Assembly (NCBI GenBank): GCA_007125435.1
Contig: SLDF01000129.1
Span: forward strand, 1 to 11,478
Direction: 5' to 3'
Origin: Saprospiraceae bacterium
GTDB lineage: Bacteria > Bacteroidota > Bacteroidia > Chitinophagales > Saprospiraceae
DNA length: 11,478 bases
Numbering within the stretch: the stretch's first letter is position 1; every line of letters starts with the position of its first letter. Shown here one piece after another: positions 6,700 to 11,478 of the stretch. The notes below the pieces were generated by a model. It did not search any database and was not told the DNA's origin. It saw only the letters and a list, made by a program, of their open reading frames with translations. The position numbers and the translations under genes are program-made.

Positions 6700-6880
6700 G
6701 CGTCAGCGATGTGGAGTGGGTCACGAGCGCATGCGAGTGAGTCCGCAGGACCGAGCGAACAGCGAGCCCCGCAACGTAGCGCTCACCCTACAGCCTTTCT
6801 TGCAACTCGAATTATTAGGTGCTTTACATCCAATCTCCATTTCACAACTCATACACACGTAAGGGTGAGGACGCCCAAAG
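6700..6880 (+). repeat. Interspersed GC-rich element, copy C (longer, diverged)
   Basis: Copy C begins GCGTCAGCGATG and ends GGGTGAGGACGCCCAAAG, recognisably the same ends as copies A and B. Its segment 6741-6766 matches copy B at 24 of 26 positions. An AT-richer stretch of about 70 bases (6790-6857), absent from A and B, separates the GC-rich body from the 3' end. The terminal arms GCGTC (6700-6704) and GACGC (6870-6874) are complementary, with a G-C pair where A and B have A-T. The element fills the gap between the convergent ABC and protease genes. Its 3' end is 39 nt from the protease stop codon and it runs antiparallel to the protease gene. Frames through it are read-through of the repeat and not genes. 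Confidence 0.72.
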
Positions 6881-6919
6881 AAAAATAATCCTATAACAAA
6901 ACAACTATAATAATGAGGC

Positions 6920-8215
6920 CTACAGCTTCACAAACTTGACCTGGTGACGGGACGTGTCGTGCTTGATGACGAGCAGGTAAACCCCTGACGGTAAGCCATC
7001 TGTGGGTATGGAGAGCCACCCCGGGCGACCTGAACTGTAGTCGCCAAGATACCTGCCTGAGGAATCGTAGAGGTCGCCGTACTCTATGTCGTCCGGTCCA
7101 TGGATGAGTAGCTCTCCACTGCTGATGGGATTGGGAAAGACCTGCCAGTCGTGATCCACTGTCGTAGTATCGGCGTCTGTACAATAGGGCGATCGGTCCA
7201 GTAACGGTCTTGCCAAAATAAGTGTCGACAACATCCGCCTGGTCTGACCCGCAGAAAACATATGCATGCACTCGTCATCGACATAGTCCATGTAGGTCAT
7301 GTACATATCCGGGCTGCCACATGATGCCGACCCCTCAGCCGGACAGCCAAAGTACGGGCCAAACTGCCTGGGCGTGTCCATGATACCATCATCGGTGTCG
7401 CAGCCATCGGCAGTGCCCCAGGTGTGCTCCAGTCCGAAGTAATGCCCCATCTCATGCACCGCTATCCGCCCCAGATTGAAGTCGTCGGATGTATTGTTGC
7501 CTACAAATTTATAATTCAATACAATGCCCTGACGGAGGGGGTCGCTGACCAACAGAGGCCTCGTGGCCAGGCCGCCGATATCCCCCATATCGCAGATATA
7601 AATATTGACTATGCGATCCACATCCCATGGATCGACACCACCAAGATCGGCATGAAACACATGGCGACGACCATCGGTGCGACGCAGTCCGATCAGATCC
7701 GTATCGACCTGCAGACGATGAATACCGCTGAATGGGCGACCATCCATATCTTCTTGCACCAAGCAAAATGAAATACGGGCATCAATGGACAGATCCGCAA
7801 ACAATGGCGGTATATCCGATCGGTCAGCGTTTTCGGCGGCAAAATCCTCATTGAGCCGATCGAGCTGGCTGAGGATGATGTCATCTGATACATTTTCCTC
7901 TTCCCTAAAATATAAGACGTGGAACACCACCGGCACAGTGACATTCCTACCGGATCTCGAGGTCATTGCCGGATCATTCTCCAGGACACTGCGCTGCTGC
8001 TCAAAATCCAGATGCCTCTGCACCACCTCATCGCTGAGCTCCTGTATGTCCGACGATAGATCAAGGCACTTCTCTACCTGGCCAAACGCCGGCCGGGCAC
8101 ATGCACAAGACACAACAAAAATGGTCAAAATACAGCAAAGATCAGTCACCTTACCAAAAGCTGAAAAGCCTCTGATCAAGCAGGAAAACATCTTATGCCA
8201 ATTACCACCCATCAT
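6920..8215 (-). CDS. Secreted M43 (pappalysin/cytophagalysin) zinc metalloprotease with T9SS C-terminal sorting domain
   Basis: This is a 431-residue secreted protease. An N-terminal export signal ends near residue 45 (hydrophobic LCCILTIFVVSCACA), and a propeptide-like region follows to about residue 90. The M43 catalytic domain spans about 92-340. The zinc motif HEMGHYFGLEH (H254, E255, H258, H264) is of the metzincin form HExxHxxGxxH. The Met-turn region is YMDYVDDECMHMF (M309), and several cysteines suggest disulfides. Residues about 357-431 form a type A T9SS sorting domain, from VFPNP to LPSGVYLLVIKHD and a final KFVKL. It should therefore cross the outer membrane by T9SS and be processed at the surface. 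Its ATG overlaps the upstream OmpA stop codon as ATGA, so the two are likely translationally coupled. Odd point: VVSC in the signal resembles a lipobox. Confidence 0.93.
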   Translation of the reverse strand: MMGGNWHKMFSCLIRGFSAFGKVTDLCCILTIFVVSCACARPAFGQVEKCLDLSSDIQELSDEVVQRHLDFEQQRSVLENDPAMTSRSGRNVTVPVVFHVLYFREEENVSDDIILSQLDRLNEDFAAENADRSDIPPLFADLSIDARISFCLVQEDMDGRPFSGIHRLQVDTDLIGLRRTDGRRHVFHADLGGVDPWDVDRIVNIYICDMGDIGGLATRPLLVSDPLRQGIVLNYKFVGNNTSDDFNLGRIAVHEMGHYFGLEHTWGTADGCDTDDGIMDTPRQFGPYFGCPAEGSASCGSPDMYMTYMDYVDDECMHMFSAGQTRRMLSTLILARPLLDRSPYCTDADTTTVDHDWQVFPNPISSGELLIHGPDDIEYGDLYDSSGRYLGDYSSGRPGWLSIPTDGLPSGVYLLVIKHDTSRHQVKFVKL

Positions 8216-9156
8216 CCCTTTATGATATCCATCAGCTCTTCTAATCTGGGTGACAGGATTATCTCAGTGCGTCTGTTGAGGCTTTTATTCTCCTCTGTGT
8301 CATTAGGCGCTACAGGGTCGTAGTACGCCCTGCCGGATGCTGTCACTTGCTGTGGCGACACGCCATTATTGATGAGTATTTTAGCTACTGTAGTCGCTCG
8401 ATTGACACTCAGGTCCCAGTTGAGATCGGCTGATCCATCCGAGTCGGTATGGCCCTCGACATTGATCCTGATATCTGTATTGTTGGCCATGACCTGTCCC
8501 AGCTTGGCAAGGGCATCTTCTCCCTTTTTGTCGACCTTGCGGCTACCTTTAGGGAAGAGTAGATTCTGAGAAAGCGTGACATAGACTCTACCGTTTTTCT
8601 CCTCTACAGTGAGGTCGGTATCAGAGAATCCCAAAAGTGCATCAGATACACTGCGGCGAAGTGCCGACAGCCTTTCGTTTTGGCTGTCGATAAGTGCGGT
8701 CAGGTCTCTGAGCTTTTGCTCCCTTTCATCTAGCGCCGACTCCATGCGCATGAGCTCGCGCTGCTTTTCGTCGACCAATAGCTGTTGTCGGGTGAGCTCT
8801 TCGAGTAGGCCTTGCTTTTCCTCATTCGTAGCCGAGAGTATGGTCTTGTTTTGTTCGAGTAGGTTTTTGTACCTTTCCTGACAATCGTCGTACTCTCTTT
8901 GGAGACTGGCAAAACTACCCTGCAATTTTCTGTGCTCTATCTGCAATGCCTTATATTCTTCCTCAGCTTGCGACAGTCTGGTGATGGCCTCTTCATTGAG
9001 CTTGATCCGCCTTTTCATCTGTTCGTTTTCGATCTCAGCCTGATCTTTAAGTAGGGCAACTTCATTAAATTTTTTCTGTGGCACACATCCTATTATCAGG
9101 ACAAACGCACCGAAAAGCGCAATCCATAGCGCCGTAGAAGAATACATTCTATTCAT
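8212..9156 (-). CDS. OmpA-family lipoprotein with long coiled coil
   Basis: This 314-residue envelope protein has a lipoprotein signal (hydrophobic residues 9-23, lipobox LIIGC with C24 as lipidation site). Residues about 30-165 are a nearly continuous coiled coil rich in Glu, Lys, Gln and Leu. An OmpA-like peptidoglycan-binding domain spans about 188-304. It contains LLFPKGSRKV, NVEGHTDSDGSADLNWDLSV and NRRTEI, including the D248 and R253 positions expected to bind diaminopimelate. No N-terminal beta-barrel is present. The likely role is to tether the outer membrane to peptidoglycan or act as an envelope scaffold. It is the first gene of a two-gene minus-strand operon, and its TGA overlaps the start of the M43 protease gene. 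The coupling suggests a shared envelope or secretion role, which is inference. No Shine-Dalgarno is visible before the ATG at 9156. Confidence 0.92.
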   Translation of the reverse strand: MNRMYSSTALWIALFGAFVLIIGCVPQKKFNEVALLKDQAEIENEQMKRRIKLNEEAITRLSQAEEEYKALQIEHRKLQGSFASLQREYDDCQERYKNLLEQNKTILSATNEEKQGLLEELTRQQLLVDEKQRELMRMESALDEREQKLRDLTALIDSQNERLSALRRSVSDALLGFSDTDLTVEEKNGRVYVTLSQNLLFPKGSRKVDKKGEDALAKLGQVMANNTDIRINVEGHTDSDGSADLNWDLSVNRATTVAKILINNGVSPQQVTASGRAYYDPVAPNDTEENKSLNRRTEIILSPRLEELMDIIKG

Positions 9157-9292
9157 AACAATGTTGTTTTTTTCTTATTATCAATTTACACAGTAGATGG
9201 TTTGGCCATCCGCATGGTATCTTTTCCTATCCCGATCACAAAAGCACAATCTACTGCTCTATACATGTAAACATAGTAAATTTCAATCTGAT

Positions 9293-9322
9293 TTATGCAA
9301 TAGAGTTTCGCAGTGAGGGTTT
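9293..9322 (+). repeat. 30-bp direct repeat upstream of the M1 gene
   Basis: The stretch begins TTATGCAATAGAGTTTCGCA and is identical at 28 of 30 positions to 11186-11215, in the same orientation. The two copies flank the M1 peptidase gene, 138 nt before its start and 39 nt after its stop. The repeat lies in the 304-nt gap between the divergent OmpA and M1 genes, which otherwise holds a partial repeat and a GC-rich hairpin. Confidence 0.75.
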
Positions 9323-9379
9323 GACAATATGTATTATATTCGCCATAGACAATCACCCGGTAAAGAAGCTTGGTATTGA

Positions 9380-9398
9380 AACCCGGATTATGCATTAG
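9380..9398 (+). repeat. Partial copy of the same repeat family
   Basis: AACCCGGATTATGCATTAG matches 11178-11196 (AACCCGCATTATGCAATAG) at 17 of 19 positions. It thus covers the left half of the unit whose right half is seen at 9293-9322. The repeat appears to have been split or duplicated on the upstream side of the M1 gene. Confidence 0.6.
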
Positions 9399-9404
9399 AA
9401 AATC

Positions 9405-9438
9405 CCTGCCCGCCACCTGTCGATGGCAGCAGGCGGGT
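9405..9438. repeat. GC-rich hairpin 22 nt before the M1 start codon
   Basis: CCCGCC (9409-9414) and GGCGGG (9432-9437) form a strong stem around a loop that itself has weak pairing potential. In AT-rich surroundings it is conspicuous. Sequences of this CTGCCCGCC/GGCGGG type recur in Bacteroidota intergenic DNA, as I recall, so it may be a dispersed palindrome. If transcribed it would lie in the M1 5' leader. It is not followed by a T-run, so a terminator is unlikely. Confidence 0.55.
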
Positions 9439-9460
9439 ATTACTGATTAAACGTAAAATA

Positions 9461-11146
9461 ATGAAGATACAGTTTTATAAATTTCTATTTTTTTGTGTGT
9501 GCCCATTACTGATGCAGGCACAGCAAAGTGGGTATGAACTCACGAGGGCTGACAGCCTCATGGGTCAGTTGACAATAGAGCGATATGCCTATGATGTCAC
9601 CTATTACGAGATAGATATCGAGGTATTTCCTGACGAGATGGCAATTGCCGGCCGTGTAGACATGACATTTGATGTCAAACATACATTTGATCGGATGCAA
9701 ATTGACCTGGATGGTAGATTGACCATTGATAGTATATTGATAGAGGGCAAGCGTCTGGCATTTACGAGAGATGAGAGAGCAGTTTTTGTACAGATACCGA
9801 GGCTGATAGCCGGCAATCAGCATACATTAAGGGTACATTACCGAGGCCGGCCCAAAACAGCTGTCAATCCCCCCTGGGATGGTGGCATGATATGGAGCAA
9901 AAGCAATAACGACAAGCACTGGATAGCTGTGGCATGTCAGGGTGAAGGTGCCAGCGTATGGTGGCCATGTAAAGACCATTTGATAGATGAGCCGGATTCT
10001 GTCACCATGCACATCACGGTTGGTGACGGTCTGGTGGCTGTATCTAATGGACGCTTGAGAGAGACGACAGAGAGAGCTGATAATAAAAAGACCTATACCT
10101 GGCACGTATCTTACCCCATCAACATCTATAATGTCACTATGAACATTGGTGACTACGTCCATTTTACAGATGAACACGTGTATGCTTCAGGTGACACCTT
10201 ACCACTCCACTACTATGTCATCAGTTATAATCTGGACAGAGCCAGGCGCCATTTTAAGCAAGTGCATGGTGTACTAGAAGCATTTTATCACTACCTGGGT
10301 CCATATCCTTTCATAGGTGATACATACAAGTTGATAGAGACCCCTTTTCTGGGCATGGAGCATCAGAGCGCCATCGCCTATGGCAATCTATACAGGCGCG
10401 GCTATCTAGGGCAGGGCATTCCGAGGGACATGGATTTTGACTACATCATACTGCATGAGTCGGGGCATGAATATTTTGGCAATGCACTCAGTGCTACTGA
10501 CCTGGCCGACATGTGGCTACATGAATCCTTCACAACATATCTGGAGTCCCTATATGTCGAATACCATATGGACTATGCAGCGGCCATGCGCTATTTGCGA
10601 TTTCAGAGGCCATTCATCACCAATAAAAATCCCATCATAGGACGCCGGGGATTCAATTGGTACAAGAAAATCAGCAGTACAGATCAATATTACAAAGGTG
10701 CATGGGTACTGAATACCCTCAGGCATATGCTGAATGATGACGACGCCTGGTGGCATTTGTTTTACCATTTTTTTCACACTTATAAGTTCAGGCCGGTACT
10801 GTCAGAGGACTTCTTTGATTTTGCCTCAGGTTACTTCCCTATTGATCTATACCCATTCTTCTGCCAGTATCTCTACAGTACGAGTATCCCCAGGCTAGAG
10901 GCCCGCTTAAAGCGAAACTCCAACAATATCCAGATTACTTATCAATTGAAAAACATAGAAGAGGCGTGCGCCGATCTTGCCATCCCTTATCACATTGATG
11001 TCGACGGTCATCGTATCTCACTACTATTAGAGGCTGGACAAAAGACTATAACCATTCCGCTCTTCGGCTCCGGAGACATACAATGGCCCGAAGACCAATA
11101 TCTGATCGATCTTGCCATCACAGACAAAAAGAAGAAAAAACAGTAA
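9461..11146 (+). CDS. Secreted M1-family (gluzincin) aminopeptidase-like protein
   Basis: This 561-residue protein has an N-terminal signal peptide (KFLFFCVCPLLMQA, cleavage near residue 20). An M1-type N-terminal beta domain spans about residues 40-235, and the catalytic domain runs from about 245 to 480. The substrate-binding loop is GMEHQS (298-303, E300), equivalent to GxMEN. The zinc motif is HESGHEYFGN (H332, E333, H336), and WLHESF supplies the third ligand (E355). DQYYKGAWVLNTLR around 408-421 carries the expected catalytic tyrosine. It should therefore trim N-terminal residues from peptides in the periplasm or at the surface. It is shorter than full M1 enzymes, lacks the large C-terminal helical domain and any T9SS signal, and ends in a lysine run. 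It is divergent from the OmpA/M43 operon and may act downstream of that protease, which is inference only. Confidence 0.93.
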   Translation: MKIQFYKFLFFCVCPLLMQAQQSGYELTRADSLMGQLTIERYAYDVTYYEIDIEVFPDEMAIAGRVDMTFDVKHTFDRMQIDLDGRLTIDSILIEGKRLAFTRDERAVFVQIPRLIAGNQHTLRVHYRGRPKTAVNPPWDGGMIWSKSNNDKHWIAVACQGEGASVWWPCKDHLIDEPDSVTMHITVGDGLVAVSNGRLRETTERADNKKTYTWHVSYPINIYNVTMNIGDYVHFTDEHVYASGDTLPLHYYVISYNLDRARRHFKQVHGVLEAFYHYLGPYPFIGDTYKLIETPFLGMEHQSAIAYGNLYRRGYLGQGIPRDMDFDYIILHESGHEYFGNALSATDLADMWLHESFTTYLESLYVEYHMDYAAAMRYLRFQRPFITNKNPIIGRRGFNWYKKISSTDQYYKGAWVLNTLRHMLNDDDAWWHLFYHFFHTYKFRPVLSEDFFDFASGYFPIDLYPFFCQYLYSTSIPRLEARLKRNSNNIQITYQLKNIEEACADLAIPYHIDVDGHRISLLLEAGQKTITIPLFGSGDIQWPEDQYLIDLAITDKKKKKQ

Positions 11147-11177
11147 TAGCAGATAAGGTTTATGACGGAGTAGATTC

Positions 11178-11215
11178 AACCCGCATTATGCAATAGGGTT
11201 TCGTAGTGAGGGTTT
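11178..11215 (+). repeat. Direct repeat downstream of the M1 gene (fullest unit)
   Basis: This 38-bp unit begins AACCCGCATTATGCAATAG and continues to GTGAGGGTTT. AACCC (11178-11182) can pair with GGGTT (11196-11200), and a nested GCAT-T-ATGC can also pair. The trinucleotide-G end GGGTTT occurs twice. Positions 11186-11215 match 9293-9322 at 28 of 30 bases, and positions 11178-11196 match 9380-9398 at 17 of 19. Confidence 0.75.
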
Positions 11216-11241
11216 AATCTGACAGAAGCATGAAGGGCGTA

Positions 11242-11292
11242 TTTCATTTTGTCATTTTGGGCATCACCCTCGTCCTGACGTCCTCGGGTCGC
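11242..11292 (-). repeat. Interspersed GC-rich element, copy D (partial, conserved end only)
   Basis: On the plus strand this begins TTTCATTTTGTCATTTTGGG and continues into CATCACCCT, the reverse complement of the conserved 3' end of copies A and B with two changes in that core. It then reaches CGGGTCGC, also seen in A and B, and fades. No ATGCATCAGCG end was found before the window edge, so the copy is truncated or very diverged. It lies 95 nt past the M1 stop codon and runs antiparallel to the M1 gene. Confidence 0.65.
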
Positions 11293-11478
11293 TTTTTAGA
11301 GTCTGAAAACAGCCATCTTAACGATCCCAAGTCTTGCTCTTTTGAGCGATATCTTCGATAAAAAATACTTACGGAGTTTGGCTACCCTTGATGCCATCTT
11401 CAAAGTCTAGACCGCTGCACTGCTTGATAATTTTACTTTATACTTCCTGCTTCATCGGTCGCGTAGCACTTGAGGCTA
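11293..11478. other. Window end, no gene recognised
   Basis: No frame here looks like a known protein. The longest minus-strand frame (11296-11397, 33 codons) is basic and has no ribosome-binding site. The last bases (GGTCGCGTAGCACTTGAGG) have the GC-rich style of the interspersed elements but cannot be aligned with confidence. A gene could begin beyond the edge. Confidence 0.4.

Noticed and set aside
6563..6888. Plus-strand frames of 99 and 69 codons over the end of the ABC gene and repeat C
   Set aside because: They read through the interspersed repeat, have low-complexity compositions and overlap the real ABC frame.
9186..9416. Minus-strand 76-codon frame before the OmpA/M1 divergence
   Set aside because: It runs through the direct repeat and its partial copy, has no ribosome-binding site and resembles no family.
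11296..11397. Minus-strand 33-codon frame near the right edge
   Set aside because: Short, basic, without a start signal or known relatives.

Overview
The window looks like a chromosomal segment from a Bacteroidota bacterium, probably near Saprospiria/Cytophagia. The grounds are a type IX secretion (T9SS) C-terminal sorting domain on a pappalysin-like protease, an OmpA lipoprotein with a long coiled coil, a PdeM-type phosphoesterase, a DtxR protein of the Bacteroidota subtype, few Shine-Dalgarno sequences, and AT-rich intergenic DNA. No rRNA, tRNA, CRISPR array, transposase or phage gene was seen. This assignment is inferred from protein families and not from a database search.

Layout, left to right. 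(1) The 3' end of an unrecognised aromatic-rich gene (+). (2) A minus-strand pair: an ECF sigma factor followed by a small hydrophilic protein. (3) Divergent genes: PdeM-like phosphoesterase (-) and a secreted transglutaminase-like protein with a helical tail (+). (4) About 0.9 kb of AT-rich DNA without a convincing gene. (5) A metal-homeostasis pair (+): a DtxR-family regulator, two consecutive terminator hairpins, then a lone Mn/Zn-type ABC ATPase. (6) A GC-richer minus-strand operon: coiled-coil OmpA lipoprotein, overlapping by ATGA a secreted M43 metalloprotease with a T9SS signal. (7) A secreted M1-family aminopeptidase-like protein (+) flanked by 30-bp direct repeats.

The most unusual signal is non-coding. 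A GC-rich interspersed element occurs four times (1773-1906, 4023-4149, 6700-6880 and a partial copy at 11242-11292). Its conserved ends enclose a variable, hairpin-rich middle. In every copy the same end lies 31-104 nt past the stop codon of a neighbouring gene, and the element runs antiparallel to that gene. The terminal arms show one apparent compensatory change (GCATC/GATGC versus GCGTC/GACGC). This suggests a 3'-UTR or terminator-like structured element, or a small non-autonomous mobile repeat that settles behind genes. A second repeat family lies on both sides of the M1 gene.

Functionally the window mixes envelope and secretion functions (OmpA lipoprotein, M43 protease, M1 peptidase, transglutaminase-like protein), regulation (ECF sigma, DtxR) and DNA repair (PdeM). 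The DtxR protein appears to lack most of the metal ligands of its family. The ABC ATPase has no permease or binding-protein gene in view.
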